This document shows positions 1 to 9,451 of a DNA stretch of 18,820 nt, one piece after another. Location: the NCBI GenBank assembly GCA_028694565.1, contig JAQVKR010000005.1, positions 1-18,820 of the forward strand, in the 5' to 3' direction. The translations under genes were made by a program, and so were the position numbers. The notes under the pieces are model-generated. The model ran no database searches, was not told the origin of the DNA, and worked only from the letters and a program-made list of their open reading frames with translations. Origin of the DNA: Gammaproteobacteria bacterium. GTDB lineage: Bacteria > Pseudomonadota > Gammaproteobacteria > DSM-26407. Every line of letters begins with the position of its first letter. Positions within the stretch are counted from its first letter, which is position 1.

Positions 1-1
1 G

Positions 2-394
2 GTCCGCGATCTGGGGAGGAGCGCCGCCTTCTTCGAGCGCCTCGGCTGGCGGCGCTCCGTGAAGGAGGCGCCGGACGTTGCTTTCTTCCAGTGCGGCGGC
101 ATCGCCATCTCCCTGTACCCCGTCGAGGCGCTGGCCGCGGACGCCGGGATTGCGCCCGGGACGCCCGGCGGCGGGGCATTCGCGCTGGCCCACAACACCC
201 GCACGCGGGAGGAGGTCGACGCCGTGCTCGCCGAGGCCCGGTCCGCGGGCGCGGAGATCGTCAAGCCGGCCGCGGATGCTTTCTGGGGCGGCTACTCCGG
301 CTACTTCCGCGATCTGGATGGCTACCTGTGGGAGGTGGCGTGGAACCCGGGCTTCCCGCTGGATGAGTCGGGAGCGGTCAGCCTTCCCGACTGA
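2..394 (+). CDS. VOC (glyoxalase/bleomycin-resistance fold) protein, 3' end only
   Basis: The frame is open from base 2 and ends in TGA at 392-394, so the true start lies before the window; the GTG at 59 is internal to the fold. The first residues, VRDLGRSAAFFERLGWRR, are the typical opening strand and helix of a vicinal-oxygen-chelate domain. The tail 'GYSGYFRDLDGYLWEVAWNPGF' is the usual C-terminal VOC signature: a glycine-rich strand, then a D-x-x-G-x-x-W/L-E-V segment whose Glu is often a metal ligand. About 130 residues are visible, close to a whole single-domain VOC protein. The family covers glyoxalases, dioxygenases and antibiotic-binding proteins, and nothing here fixes the substrate. 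It is convergent with the DUF502 gene. Confidence 0.85.
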   Translation, partial: VRDLGRSAAFFERLGWRRSVKEAPDVAFFQCGGIAISLYPVEALAADAGIAPGTPGGGAFALAHNTRTREEVDAVLAEARSAGAEIVKPAADAFWGGYSGYFRDLDGYLWEVAWNPGFPLDESGAVSLPD

Positions 395-480
395 GGGGGC
401 AACCGTCCGGGCCTGTACGCGCCTCGGGCAGCCGTTGCCGGGCTTGCCGCCGGGGCATCATGGTGCCGAGGGTCCGGAGG

Positions 481-497
481 GCCGGGCTCAGCCCGGC
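481..497. terminator. Palindrome at the convergent VOC/DUF502 ends
   Basis: The arms 481-487 and 491-497 are perfect complements (gccgggc/gcccggc) around a 3-base loop. The structure overlaps the DUF502 stop codon (488-490) and lies about 90 bases after the VOC stop. A bidirectional termination role is plausible from its position, but there is no T-run on either side. Confidence 0.3.
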
Positions 498-1132
498 GCC
501 GGGTCGCGGGCCGGCCGGTTGGCCTTTTTCCCGCCCTTGGAAGAGCCGGCGCCGGTCACTCCCGCCGTCAGCGCGAAGCGCATGGCCTCCTCCATGTTCA
601 TGTCCAGCGGCCGGACGGCGCTCCTGGGTACCAGCACGGCGTAGCCGCCGATCATGTAGCTCATGGGCAGGTAGACCATGATCCGGTCCCCGCCGCGCAA
701 ATCCTCCGGCATGTGATCCGGCCTCGTCTGGGTGACGAAGCCGATGAGTTCCATCTCCGAGCCGCCGATGGTCACCGCGACGACCTGCTGGAATTCCTTC
801 TGCTCCTTGGGCGAGAAATAATCGAAGAAATCGCGGATGGAGCGGTAGATGGACTTGATCAGCGGCATGCGGTACAGAAGCTGCTCGCCCATGGAGAACA
901 ACTGTCGGAACACGTACGCGTGCATCAGCAGCCCGATGGCGAACAGCACGCCCACACCGGCGATGATGCCCATCCCGGGCCAGTAGAGCGACTCCGGCAG
1001 GATCAGGTGGATCAGGCCGCCCAGCAGCGACTCGGCGGTGACCGCGAGCCAGTAGATGAGGTAGAGGGTCAGCGCGACCGGGAGGATGGTCGCCAGTCCG
1101 GTGAGGATGTTTCTGCCGATGAAGCTCAGCAT
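488..1132 (-). CDS. DUF502 family inner-membrane protein
   Basis: Predicted 214-residue membrane protein. Residues about 5-30 (FIGRNILTGLATILPVALTLYLIYWL) and 52-75 (WPGMGIIAGVGVLFAIGLLMHAYV) are two hydrophobic segments. They are followed by the soluble DUF502 core containing 'PLIKSIYRSIRDFFDYF', 'GFVTQT' and 'VYLPMSYMIGGYAVLVPRSAVRPLDMNMEEAMRF', which are characteristic of this family. The start at 1132 places the first hydrophobic segment right at the N-terminus, with a GGAG-type site upstream. The family is widespread in proteobacteria and its biochemical role is not established. The gene lies 80 bases after the CMD-Rieske gene on the same strand, so co-transcription is likely. The polar Lys-rich tail after residue 195 is probably disordered. 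Confidence 0.88.
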   Translation of the reverse strand: MLSFIGRNILTGLATILPVALTLYLIYWLAVTAESLLGGLIHLILPESLYWPGMGIIAGVGVLFAIGLLMHAYVFRQLFSMGEQLLYRMPLIKSIYRSIRDFFDYFSPKEQKEFQQVVAVTIGGSEMELIGFVTQTRPDHMPEDLRGGDRIMVYLPMSYMIGGYAVLVPRSAVRPLDMNMEEAMRFALTAGVTGAGSSKGGKKANRPARDPAPG

Positions 1133-1212
1133 GGGAGCGCTCTCCAGGTCATGGTCCGGGCATTCCGGATCCCGGCGTTCTGCGGGAGTGTCCGTCGGGT
1201 TCCGCGCCCGGA

Positions 1213-1839
1213 TCACCACCAGGCGTGCAGCCGCCCCTCCACCACCTGGTGCTTGAACCGGCGCAGGGGCCGGTTGCCCACGGCAACGCACTCGCCGGTC
1301 TCGATGTCGAAGGCCCAGTGGTGCTTGGGGCAGGTCAGGCGGCGGCCCTCCAGGGCCAGGTGGGGAATGTCGGTGACCTGGTGCGGGCAGCGGCTGTCGT
1401 AGACCCGCAGCTCCTCGCCGTCGCGCCAGACGAAGAGGTGGCGTCCGTCGGCCTCGTGGAAGGTGACCTCGCCGTCGGTCACCGCCTCCATGGGCGCTAG
1501 GTCGTGCCAGGAGGGCTCCACTCCAAGGTTCTCGGGGCGGAACTCGGGAATGTCCATCTCCAGCAGGATTTCGGCGGCCCAGACGATCTTGGCCAGCCCC
1601 AGCACGGGGAAAGCCATGAGCAGGGCGTCGATCACCTCGTCGGGGGTGGCGCCGTTGCGCAGCGCGCGGGTCAGGTACTGCCGGAAGCCCCCCTCGGTCT
1701 GCACGGCCACCTTGGTGATGACCGAGATGAGATCGCGGGTCTTCACGTCGAGGTGGCCACCGGCTCCCTTGAGGAACATGAAGTAGGCGCCCATGGCCTC
1801 GGGCCGAGCCTTGACCAGGTAGTTCAACGCGTCGCTCAT
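1213..1839 (-). CDS. Carboxymuconolactone decarboxylase-like / Rieske [2Fe-2S] fusion protein
   Basis: 208 residues in two domains. Residues about 5-95 look like an AhpD/CMD helical domain ('TRDLISVITKVAVQTEGGFRQYLTRALRNGATPDEVIDALLMAF'). The CxxC redox pair that AhpD-type members carry in this helix is absent: the site reads TEGGFRQY. Residues about 108-208 are a Rieske ferredoxin domain with both cluster motifs, C151-P-H153 and C170-P-K-H173, so it should bind a [2Fe-2S] cluster. The protein has no signal peptide or membrane segment and is probably a cytosolic electron carrier or a redox subunit. A GAGGAG site sits 6 bases before the ATG. It is followed by the DUF502 gene. The partner and reaction are unknown; a ferredoxin for an oxygenase encoded elsewhere is one possibility. 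Confidence 0.85.
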   Translation of the reverse strand: MSDALNYLVKARPEAMGAYFMFLKGAGGHLDVKTRDLISVITKVAVQTEGGFRQYLTRALRNGATPDEVIDALLMAFPVLGLAKIVWAAEILLEMDIPEFRPENLGVEPSWHDLAPMEAVTDGEVTFHEADGRHLFVWRDGEELRVYDSRCPHQVTDIPHLALEGRRLTCPKHHWAFDIETGECVAVGNRPLRRFKHQVVEGRLHAWW

Positions 1840-2164
1840 CGGTATCTCCTCGGTGTTGCGGGTGGACTCTCCACCATAGTAGCCGACCCGGTGCCGACAT
1901 GTGCGGCCGGGCGCGCCACTGCCGTGGCTCTCACCCCAGGCCGGCTGTGGCGAGGCTGGATGGCCGGCGCAAGGGCGCGGCGGAAAGCTCCCCGCCGTCC
2001 GGGGAATCAGGCGCGGGGGATCGCCGGGGTGCGTTCATCGGCGTGGTGAGGCGGGTGCCCGGGGAGTGGCCGATCCGGGGCCTGGGCCGGATCGGGCCGC
2101 CATGGCGCCGGCGGCGCGGCAACTCCTCCGCGCATCGCCCGGCCGGGAGTCGCGGCGCGGCAGG
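1840..2164. other. Intergenic region between ackA and the CMD-Rieske gene
   Basis: These 325 bases contain no convincing gene. Next to the CMD-Rieske gene (minus strand) are its ribosome site, a short perfect dyad at 1861-1875 (ggtgga/tccacc, 3-base loop) and a weak -10-like TACTAT at 1876-1881 (minus strand) with no good -35. Towards ackA there is a strong hairpin, listed separately. The short open frames here have only the GC-rich composition expected of shadows. Confidence 0.6.
2070..2095 (-). terminator. Hairpin downstream of pta-ackA
   Basis: A perfect 9-bp stem (ccgatccgg at 2070-2078 with ccggatcgg at 2087-2095) encloses an 8-base loop about 70 bases after the ackA stop. A bulge allows two more pairs. 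There is no T-run, so if it works as a terminator it is not a classical intrinsic one. It may instead protect the 3' end of the mRNA. Confidence 0.4.
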
Positions 2165-3354
<1,190 letters not shown>

Positions 3355-3358
<4 letters not shown>

Positions 3359-5454
3359 CGTGCCCCCCCGCCGGCCTGGGCCTGGATGCAGGTGATGGCC
3401 ACGGTGTTGACGATGTCGGTCACGGTGCAGCCGCGGCTGAGATCGTTCACCGGCTTGTTCAGCCCCTGCAGGACCGGCCCGATGGCCACCGCGCCGGCGG
3501 AGCGCTGCACCGCCTTGTAGGTGTTGTTGCCGGTGTTCAGATCGGGGAAGACGAACACCGTGGCGTGGCCGGCCACCCGGCTGTCGGGCAGCTTGGAGCG
3601 GGCCACGCCCGCGTCGACGGCGGCGTCGTACTGGATGTGTCCCTCCAGCATCAGGTCGGGACGGCGGCTGTGGGCGATGGCGACCGCCTCGCGCACCTTC
3701 TCCACGTCGGCGCCCTTGCCCGACTCGCCGGTGGAGTAGGAGAGCATGGCCACCCGCGGCTCGATGCCGAACATGGCGGCGGTGTTGGCGGAGCTGACGG
3801 CGATGTCGGCGAGCTGCCCGGCGTTGGGGTTGGGATTGACCGCGCAGTCGCCGTAGACCAGCACCCGGTCCTCCAGGCACATGAAGAAGACGCTGGAGAC
3901 CAGCGAGGTGCCGGGCACGGTGCGGATCACCTCGAAGGCCGGGCGGATGGTGTGCTGGGTGGTGTGGGCCGCGCCGGAGACCATGCCGTCGGCGTCGCCG
4001 TGGGCCACCATCAGGGTGCCGAAGTAGCTCACGTCGGCCAGGGTGTCGAAGGCCATCTCCTTGGAGATGCCCTTGTGCCGGCGCAGCTCGTAGTAGGCCT
4101 GGGCATAGGCGGGGCGGCGCTCGGAGGTCTGGGGATCGACGATGTTCACTCCCTCGAGCTTCAGGCCGAGGGTGGCGACGCGCTGGCCGATCTTCCCCGG
4201 ATCGCCCAGCAGGGTGAGTTCGCACACCCCGCGCAGCTGCAGGATCTCCGCCGCCCGCAGGACGCGCTCGTCGGTGCCCTCGGGCAGGACGATGTGCATG
4301 CGCTTCGAGCGGGCGCGCTGGATCAGCTCGTACTCGAACACCAGCGGCGTGACGCGCCGGGCGTGATCGGCGGAGATGCGCTGCTGCAGCAGGCCGAGGT
4401 CCACGTTCTTCTCGAAGATGCCGAGCGCCGCGGCGATCTTGCGGTTGTCGCCGGGGAGGATGGTGCCCTCCACGGCGGAGACGTTCAGCGCCGTGGTGAA
4501 GGTGTCGGTGGCGACGCTGAGCAGGGCGATGGCGTTGTGGTTGAGCCCGCCGAGCAGCCGCTGCACCTGGGGGGCCGGCACCTGCCCGCCGCTCAGCAGC
4601 AGCCCGGCGATCTTCGGGTAGTTGCTGGAGACGTCGGCGGTGATTGAGCCGAGGATGATGTCGGAGCGGTCGCCGGGGGTGATGATGAGGCTGCCCTCCT
4701 CCACGTAGTCGAGGAAGTCGGGCACCTCCATGGCCGCCACCTTGTAGGCGAGCACCTCGTGGTTCAGGGCGTCGGCGTCGCCGGTGAGCACCCGGGCGTC
4801 GAGGGTGCGGGCGATTTCGCCCACCGTGGGTTTCTCCAGCGAGGGGTGCTCGGGCAGCAGGAAGCAGGGAACCCCGCTCTTCAGGGTCTGCCCCAGGTGC
4901 CCGCGGACCGTTTCGATGCGGCCGGGGTCCACGCGGTTGACCACGGTGGCGAGCAGCTCGCAGCCGCGATCCTCCAGGGTCTCCTCCAGCACCTGCACGG
5001 CGTCGGCTATCTCCTCGCCGCTGCGTTCGAAGCCCTTGATGACCGGCACCAGCAGGCAGCCGAAGTTGTTGGCCAGATCGGCGTTGAAATCCAGCTCCAG
5101 GGCCGAGGTGACGCGGGAGTAGTCGGTGCCGGCGCAGACCACCAGGTCGCAGCGCTCCTCCAGCGCCTTGTACTTGTGCAGGATGAGCTTCAGCAGGCCG
5201 TCGTAGTCGCCGTGGGTGAGGTAGTGGCGGGCGACATCCTCGGTGCAGCCGTAGAGCGCCTCCGCGCCCGCGGGCAGCTCGTAGCGGCTGCTGACCAGGT
5301 GGAGGAGGGGATCGTGCACGCCGTCGCGGGGAATGACGGGGCGGAAGAATCCGACCCGTTCCACCGTGGCGGCGAGGTTCTCCATCATCCCCAGGACCAC
5401 GATGGACTTGCCACTGCCGGGCTCCGCCCCGGCGACATACAGGCTGTGCAGCAT
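3355..5454 (-). CDS. pta: Phosphate acetyltransferase, long (three-domain) form
   Basis: 699 residues. It converts acetyl-CoA + phosphate to acetyl phosphate + CoA and hands the product to AckA. The N-terminal domain resembles dethiobiotin synthetase with a P-loop GAEPGSGKS at residues 9-17. A DRTGG domain follows at about 210-330 ('GEIARTLDARVLTGD...GSLIITPGDRSDIILGSI'). The catalytic PTA_PTB domain begins near residue 370 (KRMHIVLPEGTDERVLRAAE) and runs through SGAAHTTQHTIRPAFEVI, YGDCAVNPNP and SYSTGESGKG to the end. The start at 5454 has a GAGAGG site and places the P-loop at the usual distance. Long forms such as the E. coli enzyme are often allosterically controlled through the N-terminal part; whether that holds here is unknown. 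Confidence 0.96.
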
Positions 5455-5699
5455 AGGACCTCTCTGGATAATCGTTCGGTTCCGCCGGGAAGATCGCCGG
5501 GAGACGGTGCTTTGCGGGCATTCGCGAGCGGGTGCCGCGGCCGGGTGCTTCCCGGCCCGTTGAAGGCCGCCCGAGCCCGTTGCACAGCTTAGCGCATCGC
5601 GGCGACCGTGTTGTGACGCCCGCCGTCCGCGGTCGCCGCGGCCGGGGCGGGCGCCGGAGGCGCCCCGGGCGGAGTGGCCCGGGGCCGGCGCCGGGAGGG
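5455..5699. other. Intergenic region between mch and pta
   Basis: 245 bases with no supported gene. The mch-proximal end holds the hairpin at 5662-5685. The pta-proximal end is less GC-rich (around 5465-5480, minus-strand acgattatcc) and carries the pta ribosome site. A separate pta promoter is plausible because of the hairpin and the spacing, but I could not identify a good -35/-10 pair. Confidence 0.5.
5662..5685 (-). terminator. Strong GC hairpin after mch
   Basis: A perfect 9-bp stem (gccccgggc at 5662-5670, gcccggggc at 5677-5685) with a 6-base loop begins 15 bases after the mch stop. It has no T-run. Its position suggests it ends or attenuates the mcl-ligase-citE-mch transcript before pta-ackA. 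Confidence 0.45.
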
Positions 5700-6767
5700 T
5701 CAGCCGCGGCGCGGCATCAGTACGGTGTAGTCGAGGTCGAGCACCACGCTCTCGTGGTAGCGACTCCCCCCCTCGGCTTCCACCTTCGGCGAGCCGAGTT
5801 CGCGGGTGTCCATGTTCTTGACCCCGTAGGTGCGCACGCGCAGGGCGCCCAGGTCGGCGCGCCCGGGAATCTCCCACTTGTCGGCGATCTCGCTCCAGGC
5901 GTAGAAGGTGTCGCCGGCGAAGCTCGGGTTGCAGTGGGCGCCGCCGTTGATGGCGGCGATGCCGATGGCGTTGGCCAGTCCGTTGTAGGAGAGCGCGCGG
6001 CACACGGAGATGACGTGGCCGCCGTACATGAGCCGCCGGCCGAAGCGCGAGCCGCTCATCATGTGCGCCTCGAAGTGGACCCGGGCGTTGTTCTGGTAGA
6101 GCTTGGTGGCCAGCGTGTGGTCCGATTCGTCGACGGTCATGCCGTTGATGTGGTCGATGCGCTCGCCCACGCCGTAGTCCTCCCACAGGTGGGGCGAGGC
6201 GGTGAGGGCGGTGTCGAAGTCCGCGGCGTCCAGCTCCGCGGGCACCGGGAGGCGATCCACGCTCACGTGATCGGGCAGCTCCGGCAGCACCGTTTCCGGT
6301 GCCAGGCTGGCCGGGTCCTTCTTGTGCACCATCACCCAGCGGATCCAGGAGAGCACCTCCTCGCCATACTGGTTGACGGCGGTGGAGCGCACGTAGACAT
6401 TGCCGTTCCTGCCGCTGGAGTTCTCCTTCAGGCCGATGACGGTGCTTTCGGCGTTGAGGGTGTCGCCCACGTAGACCGGACGCAGGAAGCGCACGTCGGC
6501 ATAGCCGAGATTGGCCACGGCGTTGAGGGAGATCTCGGGCACGGTCTTGCCGAAGGCCACGTGGAAGGCCAGCAGGTCGTCCACGCTCTTCTCGCGCAGG
6601 CCCATGGCGTGGGCGGCCGGGGTGGCGCTGTGGAGCAGGAAGCGGCTGCCGGTGAGCGCGATGTAGAGCGCCGCGTCGCCGTCGGTGATCGTGCGCGGCG
6701 TGCCGTGCCTCAGCGTCTGGCCGAGCCGGAAGTCCTCGAAGAAGTTGCCCTGGAACTGTTTCGACAT
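5700..6767 (-). CDS. mch: Mesaconyl-CoA hydratase (MaoC-type, beta-methylmalyl-CoA dehydratase)
   Basis: 355 residues made of two hot-dog/MaoC-like halves. The N-terminal sequence GNFFEDFRLGQTLRHGTPRTITDGDAALYIALTGSRF and the stretches ISLNAVANLGYADVRFLRPVYVGDTL, GERIDHINGMTV and GRRLMYGGHVISVCRALSYNGLANAIGIAAINGG closely resemble, from memory, the Mch enzymes of Rhodobacter and Chloroflexus. Those interconvert erythro-beta-methylmalyl-CoA and mesaconyl-C1-CoA in the ethylmalonyl-CoA pathway and the 3-hydroxypropionate bicycle. The usual end DLDYTVLMPRR is present, so the protein is complete. A GAGGGA ribosome site precedes the ATG. Lying downstream of CitE-family lyases fits well, since Mcl makes or cleaves methylmalyl-CoA. 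A related hydratase acting on mesaconyl-C4-CoA or itaconyl-CoA cannot be excluded. Confidence 0.92.
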   Translation of the reverse strand: MSKQFQGNFFEDFRLGQTLRHGTPRTITDGDAALYIALTGSRFLLHSATPAAHAMGLREKSVDDLLAFHVAFGKTVPEISLNAVANLGYADVRFLRPVYVGDTLNAESTVIGLKENSSGRNGNVYVRSTAVNQYGEEVLSWIRWVMVHKKDPASLAPETVLPELPDHVSVDRLPVPAELDAADFDTALTASPHLWEDYGVGERIDHINGMTVDESDHTLATKLYQNNARVHFEAHMMSGSRFGRRLMYGGHVISVCRALSYNGLANAIGIAAINGGAHCNPSFAGDTFYAWSEIADKWEIPGRADLGALRVRTYGVKNMDTRELGSPKVEAEGGSRYHESVVLDLDYTVLMPRRG

Positions 6768-6840
6768 GTGGTTCCCTCGTCTCTCAGCCCCGGCCCGCGT
6801 GGCGGCGCCGGGGGTGTCCCGGCCACCGGGGCCGTGAGCG

Positions 6841-6867
6841 CCCGCCCGTCGGGGCGGGGTTTTCCCC
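6841..6867. other. Hairpin in the citE/mch gap
   Basis: Within the 117-base gap between the second CitE gene and mch, cccgccc (6841-6847) pairs with gggcggg (6852-6858) around gtcg. The + strand then reads gtttt (6859-6863). A second small dyad, ggggttttcccc (6856-6867), overlaps it. The T-run lies on the strand opposite to the operon, so it is not an obvious terminator for these genes. It may be a processing or mRNA-stability element. Confidence 0.3.
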
Positions 6868-6884
6868 GTGGCGCGCGATCCGGT

Positions 6885-7820
6885 TCAGCCCTGCTGGGTG
6901 GAGCAGTAGATGCCCGGGCACAGGTTGAAGGCCTGCTCCCGCTCCTCGATGGCCTCGAACATGGCGATGCAGCGCTGGGCGGCCTCGAGCTCCACGGGCT
7001 GCAGCAGGCGGCCGTCGAGCACGGCGTAGGGGCGCCCCTCGGCCTCGGCATCCTGCATGGCCCTGATGATGGCGCGCTTCTTCTCCACCTCCTTCGGCTT
7101 GGGGGTGAAGGTGTCGTTGGTGTAGGGCAGCTGCACGGGGTGGATGACGGCCTTGCCGTCGAAGCCCAGATCGCGCGCCTGGCGGCAGGCGAACTCGCAG
7201 CCCTTGGCGTCGTTGACCTCCACGTGGGCGCCGTCGATGACCCCGACGTTGTGGGCCCGGGCCGCGAGCACCACCAGCGAGAGGATGGTGAGCAGCCCGG
7301 TGCGGTCGGGGGTGACGTTGATGCGCAGGCCGTTGCACAGGTTGGCCGTGCTCACCACCACGCAGGACAGGCGCCGGGTGGCGGTCAGGATCTCCTCCAG
7401 GTGCATCACCGCCAGCGGCGACTCCACCATGATCATCACCGGCAGCCGCTCGCCGCCGGCGGCGTCGAGCATGGCCACCGCCTTGAGCATGTCGGCGCGG
7501 GTGTTGATGCCGGAGAACAGCACCGCGTCGATGGGCAGCGCGGCGATGGCGTCGAGATCCTCGGCCAGCCGCTCGCTGTTGAGCGGATTGGGGCGCACCA
7601 CCAGCTCCTGGCCGATGAAGTTGCCGGCCCCCACGGCCGCCACCACGTTGTCGCGGGCGCGGGCCTTGTGCTCCATCGCGGTCGACTCGTGCAGGTCGAA
7701 CACCAGGGCGTCGGCGGGCAGCTCGCGGGACTTCTCCAGGTGCCGCGGGTTGTCGCCGGAGACGTAGAGCATGGTCCGGCGCGGGCGGACTTTCGGGAAG
7801 TTGGGGTTGAGGGGGCTCAT
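6885..7820 (-). CDS. CitE/HpcH-family protein with atypical active site
   Basis: 311 residues with the CitE-type TIM-barrel pattern: RRTMLYVSGDNPRHLEKS at the start, VVRPNP (Arg76), MVESPLAVMHLEEI (Glu133), AARAHNVGVIDGAHVEV and GFDGKAVIHPVQL. The family normally carries a DLED motif and, after the second strand pair, a G-x-x-D segment whose Asp helps hold Mg2+. Here these read D42-L-H44-E45 and S-T-A-N160, so a Glu is replaced by His and an Asp by Asn. Glu133, the other metal ligand, is kept. It may act on a malyl- or citramalyl-CoA-like ester as lyase or thioesterase, or have a changed chemistry. ATGA overlap with the ligase gene upstream indicates coupled translation. Confidence 0.85.
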   Translation of the reverse strand: MSPLNPNFPKVRPRRTMLYVSGDNPRHLEKSRELPADALVFDLHESTAMEHKARARDNVVAAVGAGNFIGQELVVRPNPLNSERLAEDLDAIAALPIDAVLFSGINTRADMLKAVAMLDAAGGERLPVMIMVESPLAVMHLEEILTATRRLSCVVVSTANLCNGLRINVTPDRTGLLTILSLVVLAARAHNVGVIDGAHVEVNDAKGCEFACRQARDLGFDGKAVIHPVQLPYTNDTFTPKPKEVEKKRAIIRAMQDAEAEGRPYAVLDGRLLQPVELEAAQRCIAMFEAIEEREQAFNLCPGIYCSTQQG

Positions 7821-9451
7821 CTCGCGCTCTCCGCCGCCCGCGCCTCGAGCATCTGCTTGAGCTTGCTGCGGATGACCTTGCCGTTCTTGGTGCGCGGGTA
7901 GTCCTCGAGGATGTGCACCAGCTTGGGGCGCTTGTAGCCGGCCAGGTGCTGCTCGCCGAAGGCCAGCAGCTCCCCGGCGTCCGCCTTCGCGCCGGGGACG
8001 AGAATCACGCAGGCCGCCACCAGGGTCTTGTCGCGCTCGATGTCCTGGCCGATGGCCACGCAGTCGGCCACCTGGGGGTGGGTCTTCATCACCCGCTCGA
8101 CCTCGTGGGGCGAGACCCGGAAGCCGAAGGTGTTGATGATGTCGTCGCGGCGGCCCAGGAACCAGATGTAGCCGTCCTCGTCCAGGCGCGCGTAGTCGCC
8201 GGTCAGGAACCAGCCGTTGCGGCGCACCTTGGCGGTCTCCCCGGGCAGGTTCCAGTACTCGATGAACAGCCCCGGGTCGGTGTCGCGGATGGCGATCATG
8301 CCTTCCTCGCCCTGGGGCACCTCGTTGAACTCCGCGTCCAGCAGGCGCACGTCGTGGCCCGGCTGCGGGAAGCCCGCCGCCCCCGGGCGGATGGGCATGC
8401 CCTTGTTCTGGGAGATGTAGTAGGAGATCTCCGACATGCCGATGGCCTCGTAGACATCCATCCCGAAGCGCTCGCGCCAGGCCAGCAGCATCTCGTCGGA
8501 GAGGTGCTCGCCGGCGCTCATGCAGTGGCGCAGCGTCGGCACGTCGGCTTTCGCGTAGTCGGTCTTCTGGATGATCTGGCGGTAGATGGTGGGCACGCCG
8601 ATGAAGATGGTGCAGCCGTGCTTCTTGATGAGCCGCGGCCAGGTGTGGGCGTCGTTCCTGCCCTCGTGCACGATGACGGTCATGCCGTGGTAGAGGGGGT
8701 CCATCAGGCCCGAGCCGAGCACGTAGGTCCAGTTGAACTTGCCCGAGTGCATGATGCGGTCGCCGTCCCGGAAGTCGAACCAGTAGCGGCTGGCGGGCAG
8801 GCGGCCGATGAGGGCGCGGTGGGCGTGCAGCACCCCCTTGGGGTGGCCGGTGGTGCCGGAGGTGTAGACCAGGTAGGCCGGATCGCCGGCACGGGAGGCG
8901 TGGGGCGGCTCCCAGCGATCGATGGCGGCCAGTTCGGCGTCCAGGTCATGGAGCGCCAGGCGGTCGCTGGCGGGCATCTCGCCCGGCCCGGACAGGATCA
9001 CGTGGCGCAGGCTGCCCGCGTCCTCCAGCTTCTCCCGCAGCGAGGGCCACATGGACTTGTGGGTCACCAGCACCGCGGCGCCGGAATCCTCCGCCAGGTA
9101 TTGCACCTCCTCGGCCACCAGCAGGGTGGAGGTGGGCACGGCGATGGCGCCGCGCTTCATGGCGCCGAGGAAGGCGGTGGGGTAGGCCAGCGAGTTGGGC
9201 AGCCGGATCAGCACCCGCTCCCCACGCTCCACGCCGAGGTTGCGCAGCAGCTGGGCGAACCGGGAGGTGGCCTCGGCGAGCTCCCGGAAGGTGCAGGTGC
9301 CGGTGCCGAGCTGGTCGTCCTCCACGATCATGGCCGTGGCGGACTCCGCCGGCGTGCCCAGGTGGCGGTCGGTGCACGCCACGCCGATGTTGAAGTACTC
9401 CGGGACCTCCCAGGTCCACTCTTCGAATTGCGGTCGGTTCATGGTCGTCAT
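7817..9451 (-). CDS. AMP-forming acyl-CoA ligase (acetyl/benzoate-CoA ligase-like)
   Basis: 544 residues, ANL superfamily. It activates a carboxylic acid with ATP to an acyl-adenylate and then an acyl-CoA. Motifs in order: Y196-TSGTTGHPKG (P-loop-like A3), FIGVPTIYRQI (A4), YEAIGMSE at about 334-341 (A5), TGD at 417-419 (A7), GRRDDIINTFGFRVSPHEVE at about 433-452 (A8 hinge) and PRTKNGKVIRSKL with the catalytic Lys525 (A10). All are intact. The middle region (SRYWFDFRDGDRIMHSGKFNWTYVLGSGLMDPL) resembles benzoate- and 2-aminobenzoate-CoA ligase-like members, but the substrate cannot be read from sequence. The ATG overlaps the stop of the upstream lyase gene (TAATG). A second ATG three codons in (9442) is an alternative start. 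The context suggests it supplies a CoA ester to the neighbouring lyases and hydratase. Confidence 0.9.
   Translation of the reverse strand: MTTMNRPQFEEWTWEVPEYFNIGVACTDRHLGTPAESATAMIVEDDQLGTGTCTFRELAEATSRFAQLLRNLGVERGERVLIRLPNSLAYPTAFLGAMKRGAIAVPTSTLLVAEEVQYLAEDSGAAVLVTHKSMWPSLREKLEDAGSLRHVILSGPGEMPASDRLALHDLDAELAAIDRWEPPHASRAGDPAYLVYTSGTTGHPKGVLHAHRALIGRLPASRYWFDFRDGDRIMHSGKFNWTYVLGSGLMDPLYHGMTVIVHEGRNDAHTWPRLIKKHGCTIFIGVPTIYRQIIQKTDYAKADVPTLRHCMSAGEHLSDEMLLAWRERFGMDVYEAIGMSEISYYISQNKGMPIRPGAAGFPQPGHDVRLLDAEFNEVPQGEEGMIAIRDTDPGLFIEYWNLPGETAKVRRNGWFLTGDYARLDEDGYIWFLGRRDDIINTFGFRVSPHEVERVMKTHPQVADCVAIGQDIERDKTLVAACVILVPGAKADAGELLAFGEQHLAGYKRPKLVHILEDYPRTKNGKVIRSKLKQMLEARAAESAR

Noticed and set aside
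1931..2164. Extension of AckA past its TAG as further evidence of UAG readthrough
   Set aside because: AckA is already full length and the extension is Arg/Pro-rich with no resemblance to the family; TAG is simply its stop.
5532..7901. Very long open frame on the + strand opposite mch and the atypical CitE gene
   Set aside because: Low-complexity Gly/Ala/His/Val-rich translation antisense to two well-supported genes; a typical GC-rich shadow. The same applies to the long + frames opposite ackA, pta, the ligase and the intact citE gene.
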